DNA from: Opisthorchis felineus
Taxonomy: Eukaryota > Platyhelminthes > Trematoda > Opisthorchiida > Opisthorchiidae
DNA: 64,000 nt
Assembly: GCA_004794785.1 (NCBI GenBank)
Contig: SJOL01004064.1
Location: 19,136 to 83,135, forward strand
Direction of reading: 5' to 3'
Positions 33,401 to 45,290 of the stretch are shown piece by piece. The notes under the pieces are model-generated. The model had not been told where the DNA came from. It saw nothing but the letters and a program-made list of their open reading frames with translations, and did no database searches. Both the position numbers and the translations under genes were made by a program. Each line of letters starts with the position of its first letter. The first letter of the stretch is position 1.

Positions 33401-35571
33401 CTAAGAGGTGAACGACTAGTCATTTTTACTGTGATGGACAGAATCTTTCAAATATATTGTCCAGTTCAGGTAGATTTTCGCTAAACAACCGGCGACCTAG
33501 TACCATCAGGGTTCCCCTCAATTTAGAAATGGGAGCCTATTGTTATTCACAAGTGAAAGAGTGTTAGAATACAGTAATTAAAAAAAAACTAGAAGCAAGT
33601 TTTCAGTTGTAGACAGCAGAATATCATCCAAATACGGTGAGATCTTGTGAATTTCTTGGAGTCGGCTTGTTCAAGGCTTACCTTAAAAATATCTGCCAAA
33701 GTCGGTCCCAGAAAGGGCTCTCAACGGTGGCGCCATCGATCCGCTCATAGCCAGTCCTTTGAAAATAAGACTGGGTATTCTTGACACTGAGTAAAATGAA
33801 TTCTTTCGTAACTGGGGCCTCGTGGTGAGCCGCTAGGAAATCATATGAACGAGCCACCATCTAAGCGACAGGTACGTTATTAAACAACGATCACATATCA
33901 ATGGAATACAGAGTCACACTGGCAAGACCCGTTTTGTCTCAAAACCTTGAATGTTTTTCAAACGCTGCTTTGTCAGGGTGGCGCCCGCGGAGATCTACTG
34001 GCCAGTCGCTAAGGTTATTGTAACGTGAGCTATTCATTTCTAAGGTGACATGGGTGGGTGCAGCAACTTTATGACTCTTCCTCAAGTCACAGAGCTGCGA
34101 TTTATTCCAATCAACCAGGTTCATTGAATTAAGTTCCATTGAACGAATTCGGGCAGTAAAACAACGAATCACAGGAAAATTGTTGCTGAACCACAAACTG
34201 ATTGTTCACCTGTTGCCTTGAGCAGACAGAAAGGTGGGATATTTGAACGAGGGACAATTGGAGTTCCGATAAACCGAAATTTCCACTGTTCGGACTAGTG
34301 TTCTACGGGGGGAAAAACACGAAAAGTCACAAACAAAGGAGGAGACGCGAGTCAGCAACAAAACAATTGTAGGTTCGGCAACTATCTGTGTGTTACAGCC
34401 AAAACGGTACCTTCGAACCATACCCAAGCCTCCAGGTAGACAAGGCAACGTCGGAGCTGGGTTTTTGTGCGGTATATAAGAACAACTCAAAAATATACAA
34501 ACCTCGACAGTAGATACTAGTTCGAAACAAATGGTCTATTCGGATTGTAAGGATACAGACAATTCTATCAGGCACTTGAGGCAATCACGTAAGTTCAAGG
34601 GCGCGCTACAATTGACATGATGACCTCAATGTTAAATAACTAAACTGATTCGAACAAGCAAACACCAGTTCACGTGCACATACTAAGTACATAAGCGGAG
34701 CGAGAGTTACGTGTGGAATTAGTAGTGTCTGAACAAAGGATGTTACAGTCTGGATAACACATATATCCGTAACATTGAGGTTAAATTTGGTGGCTTCATT
34801 TAAGCCACTTCCATCATGGTTTCGATGGTGCTCGTACGTTGAATCTATCAGACGTATCTGCTTACTGTGTGATTTGATCCTTCGAATACAACCCAAAGTA
34901 CACACAATGCAGACAGGCAGATATCCGAATCCTCGTCTATTCTAAATTAGGTTTCTGTTCGGCTGCTCCGTCAATGTAAGGAAGCGCCATTTCACAAGTG
35001 TTCCATATGCGATGATCGATCGTCTCTCCCTCTTCTCCTAGGCTCTTCGCTGGTTTGCGCTTGAAGGAACTATGTGCCATCACCGGCCACATTCAATGGT
35101 CCGCCGAGCACTAAGCTCGGGTGAATAAACGTTCTTTAGCCGATTTGAGGGGCGTTGAGTATTCTCATTGAATAACTGTTGTCTAAGTCGATGGTGTGGT
35201 GCGCATTTCACGAATCTATAAAGAAACTCAAGCTCACCACCATTTTCAGTTGGGATAGTAGTGGTTGGACAGCATATAGCCTTCAACCTTCACAATGGTG
35301 CACATCTGTGCTCCAATTCTTACACTAATGATTACTCCTCTAGCTTTGTTCGACTACTCTGACCTCGCTAGTCTGTTACAGATGATCGAAAATATGAATA
35401 AACCAACGCAACCGGCTTATGAAAGAAACTGCGACCGGTCAACCTCTGTTCCCCACTAATCAACACCTTGCTTTCTGATAGCTTAACAATATCTTGTGCA
35501 GTATCATTGGAGAGGGTTTTTTCATCTCTAGCAAATTCCGTTTGTTTTGTCTTCTTTTTCACTCTGTGTAG
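30477..35571. other. LANCL intron 2
   Basis: 5.1 kb. A short SINE 3' end (accgaaaggatactgcagctgaacgacc, split here as 31934-31962) is the only repeat recognised. Longer open frames at 31102-31521 (minus) and 33006-33335 (plus) resemble nothing I know. Confidence 0.45.
31934..31962 (+). mobile_element. SINE 3'-end scrap
   Basis: A 29-bp match to the SINE 3' end (CCGAAAGG...TGCAGCTGAACGA); the rest of the element is missing. Confidence 0.5.
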
Positions 35572-35736
35572 CAACTCAATGATATGGAACAGCGAAATCG
35601 TTTTCTGGAAGCCTACGTCAATTTGGCCCCTCACTTCCAACCGGAAGTCATATTCCAACAAGGATCCGATGAGTATTTCATTGGTAGAGCTGGTTATTTG
35701 GCAGGTGTGGCGGTACTCCGGTCGTATACTGGTGAG
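35572..35736 (+). CDS. LANCL: LANCL, exon 3
   Basis: Acceptor ctctgtgtag ends at 35571; donor GAG|gtgagt; 55 codons, phase 0 both ends. QLNDMEQRNRFLEAY is followed by SDEYFIGRAGYLAGVAVLRS, matching the third toroid repeat of LANCL (NEmLYGRiGYiyALLfvn). Confidence 0.93.
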
Positions 35737-35800
35737 GTGAGTCGGATTGTTTCAACTATTGACCCATGAGTTGATTCTTGTGCAGCTGTGTGCGCGCGCG

Positions 35801-35876
35801 CACCCACTGGAGATGTCCCATCAACCGATGACCAAATGTTTGCAAACGAGTTGCCAAGCTTGGCGAACGACAAACG
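35801..35876 (+). repeat. hammerhead-like family 3, diverged copy
   Basis: CTGGAGA (35807-35813), TGTCCC, loop, CCGATGAC, then AAATGTTTGCAAACGAG and GCCAAGCTTGGCGAAC. It aligns with the other family 3 copies but has a mutated core. Confidence 0.5.
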
Positions 35877-37062
35877 CCAATATTTCGGCACATTTCTAAC
35901 GCATGCAGAGTTTGATTGTCTGACAACCGATTTGCTGCCCAAAAGAGGCCACTAAGGGGAAGCGGTCTGTTTGGCCACTGTCCGAAGGGAGGTTGTCAGA
36001 CACCAAGTCATGTGCGACGGAAAATACTGTTGTAAACTGGCCAGAATAGGAAACCTCCCTTGGTGGCTTAGCCTATCTGCTTTAGCTTCAGTCTCTTCTG
36101 GAGAGACTGTGTTGCGTGGTCTGCTGAACGTGTGTTGGGAACTTTTTTGCTTGCACTTAGACCTAGTTTTAGATTAGGGTCGGATTTCTTGTCGAAAACA
36201 GCAACAGATCATTCACGTTCCTCTCATGCTTCGCTTTTCCTATCTCGGGGACCTGTTATTGTACTCAAACTATCAGTACGCAGAGGTTGTTTGTTATTGA
36301 GGCTTTTAACCTTTTGGGAAACGCAACAGATGACAACTGACAGTCGATGTCTTTTTTCACGTTCCTGCCACAGATGGTTTATTTGTGTTCGTATGCATAG
36401 ATGTGTTCCTTTGTGTACATCTGCAGGTTCGTATGTACGCATGTGTAATGCTCTGTCAATATCTATGTATATGTTTACCTACCAGTGGACCAATTGGACA
36501 TACTGCTCCCTTAGTGATCCTGATCTTGGACAAGTGCTCCCCCTTCTCTCTTGATCATGTGACCCCGAGTCGATAAGAGGCGTACTTTTGTAATTAAGAG
36601 AAACAGTGATGGTAGTATCTATCGGACGAAAGCGAGACGCATTGCAAAGGATTTCAGATTGGAACATGAGTTTTCGGGCGAAGGTCTCGACAGCTAAGAG
36701 AAAAGAGATACCGACTTCAGCCGTTGACTTTGAACTATGGGTTTTCATCCTCCCTGCTTCCAGAAGTGCCTTTTTGCATCACAATACCGTGCGCAACTGG
36801 AAGCAAACGCCTTGGCTCCTTTGTCAAAGATGCGGGAAACGTTGAACTGTTTTTTCCGGCTGGTTCCGGAATGTACTGGGGCTTGGACTTCCACCTGTTT
36901 ATGAAACGAATGTCTCTTTTATGTGACCTCCAAATTTCCGTGAAATGTACTACGAGCTTCACATTTCACACAACTCAACTTCTTCAGAGTGTCGAATAAT
37001 TTGATCAGATCGTTGCTAAGTACTGGAAATGTACCGGGATGTTGGTAGCTCTGGTCTTTTCC
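35877..37062. other. LANCL intron 3, first part
   Basis: No gene or repeat recognised. Confidence 0.35.
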
Positions 37063-37175
37063 CTGTCAGTTGACCAGATAGCTGTTGATCTGTTCACCAA
37101 ACTTGGCGACGGACTTGCAAACATTTCTTCATTAATCGGGAGGGCATCATCAGTGCTCAGTTGGGTGAGTGCTCA
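37063..37175 (-). ncRNA. hammerhead-like family 3 copy
   Basis: On the minus strand GAGCA, CTGATGA (37153-37147), TGCCCTCCC..., AATGAAGAAAT, TTGCAAGTC, then GTCGCCAAGTTTGG. The CTGATGA box is intact but stem II is broken. Confidence 0.45.
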
Positions 37176-37292
37176 CCCAACCGAGGCTAGAATATCACAA
37201 GCGAAAGATTCAGCTGAGTCTCCCGTTAGTCGTAATTAAATTCACGAATGGGTGTATTTTACCACTTGGTTCCATTTGCTATTCAAGCACGA

Positions 37293-37395
37293 CATAAGGT
37301 TGACGGAAACTCGGATACTGTGTCTACTTGATGGGCCCGAAGAAGGACAGACGAAACCAGTCGTAGGTTGTCGAAGGATTTTCAGCAACCTAATG
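37293..37395 (+). ncRNA. hammerhead repeat family 2, copy d
   Basis: Arms CATAAGGTTG and CAACCTAATG. TCTAC, TTGATGG (37328-37334), a stem II region, GAAA (37353-37356), ACCAGTC, then GTAGG. Here stem I reads CTAC/GTAG where other copies have CCTAC/GTGGG, so pairing is kept while bases change. The core is mutated at two positions. Confidence 0.55.
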
Positions 37396-38115
37396 AGTAG
37401 TATGTTGAATTTCGCCCAGTGGTATGCCTTGGAGGTGCTAAATGGCATTGCTTAGAGTACCTCACTACCTTCTCACTTAAGTGGGTGGTATCGATAACCG
37501 TGCGAATTAGGTATCTCTAAAATGCGTGTGACCGTGAGCAGATTGAATAAAAGAAATGATGCAACAACCAAAGGACTTACTTGGATTTGTACTCCCAAAT
37601 GCATGCATTTGTGGGATGATTCAAAGCGAATTAAAAGTTATCTATTTCAGTGAACAGTTCGAACTAGGTTTCCAAGATGAAGCTGAGATTTGATGTGAAA
37701 GAAAGCATTTTTATCCGCTTCCGAGCACATACAATGCCGAAATTTAGCAGATGTGAAAAACATTTCCGAGAACCTAAATGTCTCAAATAGATAAAACGAC
37801 TCCTCGAAACTCTCGCAATCAGTACCCTTATCTTTCGGTAATTTGTCCTTGTTTGCCATGCCTTTCGGTGTATTGCAGCCCAAAGGTCGCATGGATATTC
37901 GCATAGCAAACAGTACAGCAGAATGAAACTGTTGTCCTAGCTCCATGGAAAAAGATAGTTGCATGCGGGAATCACAGTAGAGATCAGATTAATCATACCG
38001 CATTATGATGCATTTCATCGGTCCACTGAAACTATACCTTTTCTAGATTGCATTTTGTGCAATCCGAGGAGGTGATACTGAACCAGTTCGTTGATGGAAG
38101 GTTGTCATACGCGTT
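37396..38115. other. LANCL intron 3, unassigned
   Basis: No feature recognised; the minus-strand open frame at 37647-37964 has no known domain. Confidence 0.35.
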
Positions 38116-38317
38116 CCGCTTCCGCTGTAATAAAAATCGTTCAGCTGTAGACTAGCTGCCATGCCGCCCGAAGGAAGCACGTGGGCTGGGATACTGCCAG
38201 GTTGCCCAAGCCTAGACAGGGGAAGTCGATAGGCAGAGGTCGGGTTCGAACCACGGACCTTCCAGTCGGTACATCCGCGCTTTAACCAATGAGCCATCCC
38301 GACCCGCTTCCACTGTA
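38116..38317 (-). mobile_element. tRNA-derived SINE, copy 10, with target-site duplication
   Basis: A full-length minus-strand SINE (38130-38303) lies between CCGCTTCCGCTGTA (38116-38129) and CCGCTTCCACTGTA (38304-38317), a 14-bp duplication with one mismatch. Confidence 0.9.
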
Positions 38318-38591
38318 GACGTTGACGGATACGGGTCCGAGTCTGCGTACCATTCACTGAAGGCTGCATACGTGGACCTGGCCAACGACTCAATCAACCA
38401 TCGGATCTGCTGCTGTTTTTAGCCACACAAGCGAGTAAATAAAAAGTCACAGAGATTTTGGAAAATCCATTGTGACCGTTCAATAAGTTGGGTATTAGTG
38501 AGCAGCGCGTTATCATCTTGAGGTGTATTCTTTTGGTGAACCAGTGCGCGAATTTTGAAAGGCGAACCTTGTCTAGACGTAACACACTGCT

Positions 38592-38681
38592 CATAAAGTT
38601 GCTGAAAACAGCCCACGACCGGTTCCGCCCTTCTTGGGGTTCATCAGGCAGGCGCAGTCCCAAGTTTCCGTCAACCTTATT
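38592..38681 (-). ncRNA. hammerhead repeat family 2, copy e
   Basis: On the minus strand GCCTGC, CTGATGA (38647-38641), stem II CCCC/GGGC region, GGAA (A13G), ACCGGTC, GTGGGC. Arms CAACCTTAT and CATAAAGTTG. Very close to copy a and carrying the same A13G change. Confidence 0.6.
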
Positions 38682-39589
38682 TCCCGTTGAACCATTCGCA
38701 GGAACTACAGAATCTAATACCTTAGTCAGTTAGGTGTAATCACTCAAAATTCGGGCGGCGTCTGGTTACGCATAGACCAGCTATGCCAGAGTCATCGAAT
38801 CATCAACGGAAGTTTAACTTATTTGGCAGCATGTGCTTCTCAGTCTCTCTGGATTTTTCGAGGTGAGATGATCGGCGTTGTTGCTACTTTTTGTCTCAGT
38901 AGTGGACCGAGCGTGTACCACCTCATGAATATCTTAAATACTAACACAACTTCGCTCGCCTAGATAACACAAGTCTACTATCTGTAAGCATCCAATTCAG
39001 ACATTTATACTACAGCAGGAAAAAATCGTCTATTCTTCCGGCACTACTGTAAAACACCACATGTAGAAATTAGCTAGAACTTCGACTACCAACGAAGCAT
39101 CATCATCGTTGACAGCAACAACAGATAAGAACACAGGTGCTTCACTGCCGTACAACCATGGCAATTTATTTGAATAAAGTCCTGTAATGGAAAGAAGACA
39201 GAAATTGGACAAAGAGAAGCATCTAGGATTAGCCTACCACAAACATCCGAGGCGTCTACACCTCCAGCACTCAGTCAGACAATCCGGATAGAAACTGACA
39301 GCATAAACGCCACTGACACAGGTTAACCGCCATACCGTTCAGTGTCTCCAGTCGAGCACAAGGAGGGTCACGTGGGGACAGTGAGCTAAACGAAACTAAA
39401 TTTCACACCAAACTCAACCGAACATGTGAAAAACGTATCAGCTATCACCTGTTCATGTCCCCGTTTGGAAGCACGCCCGTTCGCCTTAAACTTCAAGACG
39501 TCCCACCACCTTGATCACTCGCACAGGATAGCTGAAGCCGACTTCCTCCGAAGCGGAAGACTAATTGCAATCCAAGACTGTTGAGTTAA
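38682..39589. other. LANCL intron 3, unassigned
   Basis: No confident feature. The 3' part may be the diverged 5' end of the Penelope-like fragment that follows. Confidence 0.3.
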
Positions 39590-40270
39590 TCTGCCGAATC
39601 ACCGCCTCATCCGTACGACAAAACTGTATTCTCACAATGGTCCATATCGACATACTGCGAAAGCTTAGCCGAAATTCAGACATTGTTATCTTGACATCAT
39701 TCAGAACAGACAGATCACAGTTCTGAGATTCAGGCTATTCTGTCAGATAGAAGGAAGTTCAACGTGGATACTCAAATGGATAATCACATTCTTATCGTTG
39801 CCTGTCAGTGCTCAGTTTTCGTCCTCAAATCACTTCAAAACCTCCTCTCCATTCTGGAATTCGAGGACATCAGCTCGCCCTGCTAGACGTCTTGCAGCTA
39901 GATAGGACGTTAAGCCGTCTGGTTTATCGCAAACCTACCTGAGCACGACAATGCCAGAATTTCCACATTTTTTGTTCAATACGACACCAATGCTTACTGG
40001 TTCGTACTTTGTTTCAGACAGCCCGACAAATGTGCACACCTGACGCAATCGATCACGAACTGCGGCTCATGGACGGTCTGAGGAAACACATTTATCCGGA
40101 AGGGTTTATATTGCACCACCATAGAGCTTGCCCCCGAACTACAGTGAAGAAATATTTGTTTCTTCATCTACCAATGTGTGACGGAAATCGTCTGCTGCTA
40201 AAAACCAACAGTATGCCATTACGGCTAATCAAAGCACTCCCAGAATTTCTCTCCACTCTCCTTCACTTGT
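39590..40270 (+). pseudogene. Penelope-like element: RT remnant
   Basis: Plus-strand frames give LRKLSRNSDIVIL and ILSDRRKFN (N-terminal Penelope-type blocks), then a large deletion, HQLALLDVLQLDRT and SRLVYRKPT (the LDVLV...VYRKPT block after the RT catalytic box), then LVRTLFQTARQMCTPDAIDH, LRKHIYPEGFI and KKYLFLHLP (the NGYP..FI...KPvyLrLPf block before the GIY-YIG domain). The endonuclease domain itself is missing. Confidence 0.6.
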
Positions 40271-41067
40271 AGTTGTCGTGACGTCTATATAGAAAGAACT
40301 GAAAGGAGACTTGATGCGAGGGTGAAAGTACACATCCCAAAGTATACATTGAGGAACTTTAATCAACCCAGTGATCGTCATTCCACGTTTGGCTGGAATC
40401 TGGCTTGTTTCGTTGCCAAATACCTCATACTGAGGTCACTAATCATCAAAAAAGTCCGGAACCCCTTTCCTTCACACACCATGAAGCTGCCTCCGTTACA
40501 CGATTTGAACCAGGCCTTTGTTCACAAATCGACCTGAGCCAGAAGTTGCGCCTACACGTGGTCCGGCTATAGGTTTTGCGCTTTTGATTCAGAATTTGAA
40601 TTTTGGAGTTCCATTGTACGTTACGTAGGTGACGCTTGCTGTGGCTGACGAAAACGTTCGAAGTGGTACCACGCCGCACAAGTTGTCTTCTTTACTAACT
40701 CAATTCGGCCATTTATGATGATTCTCCTACCCCATCTGTTTTCAAACAACAACAACGTCGAAATAAATGTCAACTCTGACGTAAGACCTGGTACACTCAC
40801 CTTGCACCAACACATGCGCTGACTGTCTGAAGGCTCGTAGTCCTGTGGGTTCAAGATGGCCTTTCTCACATTTTGGTTGTCTCGCTTACCAACAATGGTC
40901 TCTTCACGTCTGTCCTAAATTCGTTGACTATGTACTTCTGTGTCCAGGAACCACACGCATGGACTTAATTAAACAACCTGACCAATTGTTCCGATCACCA
41001 TTCTGGAAACTGGTGTGGTTGTGCAGTTATTTCAACAACACATCGGGAGTTAGCTTGCTTGATTTAA
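40271..41067. other. LANCL intron 3, unassigned
   Basis: No feature recognised. Confidence 0.35.
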
Positions 41068-41265
41068 AATAATAATAATAATAGTAATAATCGTTCAGCT
41101 GTAACACCCCTTCGGCGCCTAGCTACCATGCCACCCGAAAGAAGCACGGAGCCAGACATACTGCCAGGCTACCCAAGCCTAGACAGGAACAGTCGAGATG
41201 CAGAGGCTGAGTAAAAATCACGGACCTTCCGGTCAGTAAGTTCGCAGCTTTAACAGTGAGAACCA
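41068..41265 (-). mobile_element. tRNA-derived SINE, copy 11, with (AAT)n tail
   Basis: A minus-strand SINE (41090-41265). Its 3' end abuts a TAA/AAT microsatellite (41068-41092), probably its expanded tail. The B box is damaged (GAGTAAAAATC on the strand shown). Confidence 0.8.
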
Positions 41266-43198
41266 CAGTGCAACCGCTAACAGCATGACGCCAGTGAAAA
41301 CACGTTCACATTCATTCTACTCGGACAACACGACAGTATAAGCATGCATGCTCAGTGTCTCCGCTTTGTTCAACAAGAGGACACCCTTTCCACCAGTATG
41401 AACGTTGCGTGACCTGATCACATGCTTCGTTGTTTTGTTTTCCTTAGCTGCCTGGTAAACATTCCTGAGTACTATTCAGCCGTAACGAGAAAATAATTGT
41501 CGGTCCGTGGGATTGTACGACCACATAACTTATAGTTTAGTTTCACTCGTCTCATCCGAGTGTCCTGTGTGCACCGCATTTGTTAAAAACATTTGAACCG
41601 CATCCCAGTGGTTTGTTTTCCATTGAGAACCAATCAGCCATACGTAACAGCATCTCGACTGACCTTCCTCTACTCTTGAAATTGTAATTCCACGAGTTTT
41701 GAATTAGTTGAAATTGCTTTTCACTTACCAGTTTGCTTTGTTCCTTATATCATAGAAAATATAATTGTTCTAATCCCCCAACGTTTTCCTCATTAACCGA
41801 GCAGGAACAAATTCGTTTTGGTTTTGGCAACCACATAACTTCCGTCTATCGTCAACGAGTATGACGCACTCTGCTGTCCCTGTATGTTTCCCCTATCCTG
41901 CGCGACCGAATTACGTAAGCATTCAGGCATAGTTGCTTAATGATCATTTTGGTTCTGTCGTGATTGCGCCTAATTTCGCTGTCGTATGGGAACCTGGATG
42001 TTAGTTACTCTTCGTCATACGCACACAGGCGCACGATTTCATTCAACTTCGCTTAAAGTCTCGGAGGAACGGCCGCACTTTGCAATCCCCATGCCCGTTT
42101 CTCCCCAATAGCGCAGTCGAATAAGATCAATACTACTATCGCGTTACGAGAATGCTGTCTAGGGTTTTAGGCTCAAATGCTAGACTGAGTAAAGGAACGA
42201 CAACAACTCGAAACCCTCTGTGAGAGATTCTTGGTTATTTTGGTCAAAATTACTGGTTTTGCTCCAGCTTTAGGCGACTCAGCCAACCATGAACCTTGTT
42301 TAAAGCAACGAAAAGATAACTAATGCATATGGGTTTTAGGCATTTCCTATGACAGATCTATTTATACTGTGAACGGGTTGCGTGGCCTGTCGCTTCCATT
42401 TAATTGAACTCAATTACTTGGTGTATGCAACGCAAAAATGACCGTCCTCACAATGGGGCTGATATCGATCTGCCTATTTTTCGAATGAGTCGCAAGTTCA
42501 CAGTTCGCACTGAAACAGCCGATTCGTAGGAGGTCTGACTACCATCGATTTTCACCGATTTCGTTACACACGCTCTCGATTTATATCGTTTTCGACGAAA
42601 TAGGTAGCATACCCGATTTGTGGAATCACCGAGAGGAGATTTCACTGTGGTGACAGGCCTCTTAATCCCTTAACTGGTTGATTCACCTCCCAGAAGGCAA
42701 CCTAACTGCTGGCCATGGATATACAAACTGTGTGAGCGCGTCGGAATCCAATGAGCATCATTGGCCCAATCCTCCTTGAGGCGTCAGTCTGAAGCACCTT
42801 TCCTCCAAGATTGAGCACTCCAGTTGAGAAGGCAATTTAGAAAACACCCCTTCCCCCATTGCACTTCACCTTCAAGAAAGTAAACTTCACAGAAGCGAAG
42901 AAGAATGTTGTAACGTGAGAACGCCTATCGGTCAAGCCTGAATTGGGCCTTCCAGACTACGCGAGAAGGAAATGACAAAAGACCAAAAACACGGCTGTAC
43001 CGCCTGTCAAACATCCAGTGCGTAAATATATAGGAGAGCTGATTGGCCAAATATGGTCACTTGCTTGTTCGTTCTCCTCTAGACAAGGGGGACGTTCCTG
43101 CCTTGACCATTTTCACACCCGGTCAGCTGATCGCATGTTGCTATGCCGTATTTGGTGTGCTCCGCTCGCGCACCTGCTTCCCGGATCGTCATCATCGG
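41266..43198. other. LANCL intron 3, unassigned
   Basis: No gene or repeat recognised over about 1.9 kb, apart from possible LTR-like sequence in the last 200 bp. Confidence 0.35.
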
Positions 43199-43264
43199 TG
43201 ACCGATGATGACCTTTGCGATGCGTCGTTCTCTGTATATCTATTTTTCGGTCTGGAGGCGTCCT
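43199..43264. repeat. direct repeat flanking gypsy fragment, left copy
   Basis: GACCGATGATGACCTTTG...TTTTTCGGTCTGGAGGCGTCC recurs with substitutions at 44303-44371. Possible LTR remnant. Confidence 0.55.
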
Positions 43265-43699
43265 AACATCGCCCAGTTCTTTTTTGCATCGAAGATGGGT
43301 TGACGTTAATGTTTAATTCCGTTGACCCATTCTTCGGTAACATCTCGGACGTTTCAAGATCTAACGGTAAATTCGTTTCTCTTTCTTGGATTATATTGGG
43401 TCAAACGCAATGCCGAATCCACACTACTCCGCTGACACCTACCTCATAGACACTTTCCCTCTTCATCGTAATATTACCTGCGAACTCCGGCGATTCTCTG
43501 AGTAGCCTCGGACAAGAACAGCGTCTCTACGGTTGAAAATACGTCTAGTGCGACGTTTGCCGTTGAATTTTTATTTTTGCTCGCCGCCGGTCTCTTTGGT
43601 TTTCCCTGGACGCAGTGCATCAAATAACCTATTCACTTTCCTCCCAAGCATAACCTCGGTTGGAGACTTCACATTTGGTGTATGTAGGTTTGGCATTGT

Positions 43700-44302
43700 T
43701 CGTTAATTGGATAAGAAAGCATCAATCACATCCTCCGTCGTCCCCCGTCCCCCCCCCCCTGGAGATTTCTACAGAGCTCGTTTAAAGGTATCCGCAAAGC
43801 GCTCAGCTTTTTCATGTGGTTGATGCAGTACGGAGGTGACCGGATATGCAACAGCGTGTTGCGTACGCAGAAGTCGTTGTAAGAGCTGAGGTGTAGTGCC
43901 TGCCATTTTCCGTTACCATCGTATGTGGTAATTTGAAGCAGCTGAATAGTTTCTTCAGTCTAGCAATGGGAGCTTCAGTAAATGTCTTGCATATGTAAAG
44001 AGCTACCGGCCACTTCGTGAAAGCGTCTACAATATCAGGTCGTTTCCTAGATGAATAGTGGTCTTCCGCTGCAATCGGTTAGCAGTGTAAGTGTGACCAT
44101 CTTAGATCCAAATTTACTTAGAAGAGGCTTGTGATCAGTCACAAGGGTGAACCGTAGACCGTAGATGAATTTATGAAACTTCTGTAGCGCGAAGATAAGG
44201 GCTAGAGCTTCTTTTCCAAACTGACCATAATTTCGTTCAGCTGGAGCGAGTGAGCGAGACACATGCGCGATTGCCCTCTCCGATCCATCAGAAAAAATAT
44301 TA
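43700..44302 (-). pseudogene. gypsy pol fragment: RNase H and integrase
   Basis: The minus strand gives IFSDGSERAIAHVSRSLAPA, ERNYGQFGKEALALIFALQK, FHKFIYGLRFTLVTDHKPLL (RNase H), a gap, then AFTKWPVALYICKTFTEAP, RLKKLFSCFKLPHTMVTENG (integrase core, with D/N change in vTDNG). The element is cut at about 44300 by the right repeat. It is of the same general class as the 27.5 kb fragment. Confidence 0.75.
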
Positions 44303-44371
44303 GACCGACGATGACCTTTGTGACGCGTCATCCTCTGCACGTGTACTTTTCGGTCTAGACGCGCCCAAACA
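44303..44371. repeat. direct repeat flanking gypsy fragment, right copy
   Basis: Matches 43199-43264 (GACGATGACCTTTGTGACGCG...TTTTCGGTCTAGACGCGCCC). The gypsy RNase H reading begins immediately to its left. Confidence 0.55.
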
Positions 44372-44819
44372 AAGAACCACCTGGTTCTCCAGGATAAAAC
44401 TCGCTCGAATTCACCATAAATCGATTATCTCACAAGCACACCTGCTATCTTATCCAGCCAGATCACTGAGCTCTTCTTATGTGAACTTGACTTAACCTGA
44501 CTTATCCTTGGATAGGCACACAGCACCATTCTACGGAACACTTCACATTTGAAACACCGACTGAGTGCTGAAGGTCTGGACGGAGCCAGACGCAGTTGTT
44601 CGTTTTAGGGGAGGAGGCTCAGCTGAACTGAGTCATCCTTGATTAAGCTAGCTAGTTTTTCGAGGAATCTGCTACGGTGATCAAGCCTAGACCTTTGAGA
44701 CGATCGGCTGCGTTGCGTCAGGAAGACCCCTGACATACCGCTTCAAAACTGACGAGACGACATGCTGGAACACAACAACGAGGCAGTTCGTTAAACTACG
44801 ACAGCTACGGGCTCAAAAA

Positions 44820-45290
44820 TTCTAAACCTTACAACGCAAGTTCGTATTCCTCCGACTGTCTTATAGGTACGAGGTCAGCTCGGTCCTAGTAAAACGCCTT
44901 AAGTCGGCCTTGAAGCGTGCCTACTATGCCGTCACCGTGTTTTGTGGCAACACCCACGTCCCGACACCGTTCATTACAAACCGGTGGTCTTGGTCTCGTC
45001 CTCCACAATGTGTCTACATGTTTATTTGTGGGTGCAATGCAGCCCACATTGAAGTAGCAGGGTGGCAGATTAAAAGTCCGGATGCACGGACCGAGTCCTC
45101 GTCAGTTGATCGCATGGCTTCACGTGAACATTACCAAGGCAACAGTTACCATGGTCACGTGCGTATGCCTCCGACATCATCGACCCTGTGCCTTGTGCTC
45201 AAGATACGTCGTCTAGACTAGCTTCTCTTCCCGAATTACGCTAACACACATTTTTGTGCATTGCTGAGGTGATAGACGGTAGACGTCAGT
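44820..45290 (+). pseudogene. Penelope-like element: RT end plus GIY-YIG endonuclease
   Basis: The plus strand reads LQRKFVFLRLSYRYEVSSVL, VKRLKSALKRAYYA (the K.vFvrLPfrgD....l.rRLk.al...y.aa block), then QCVYMFICGCNAAHIE (the GIY-YIG start vYqFtCsCGa.YIG, with YIG mutated), SPDARTESSSVDRMASREH and a diverged tail to about 45290. It is an independent relic from the one at 39.6 kb because both contain the same RT end block. Confidence 0.65.

Noticed and set aside
43746..43760. C-rich run
   Set aside because: A short homopolymer inside the gypsy integrase remnant, without further structure.
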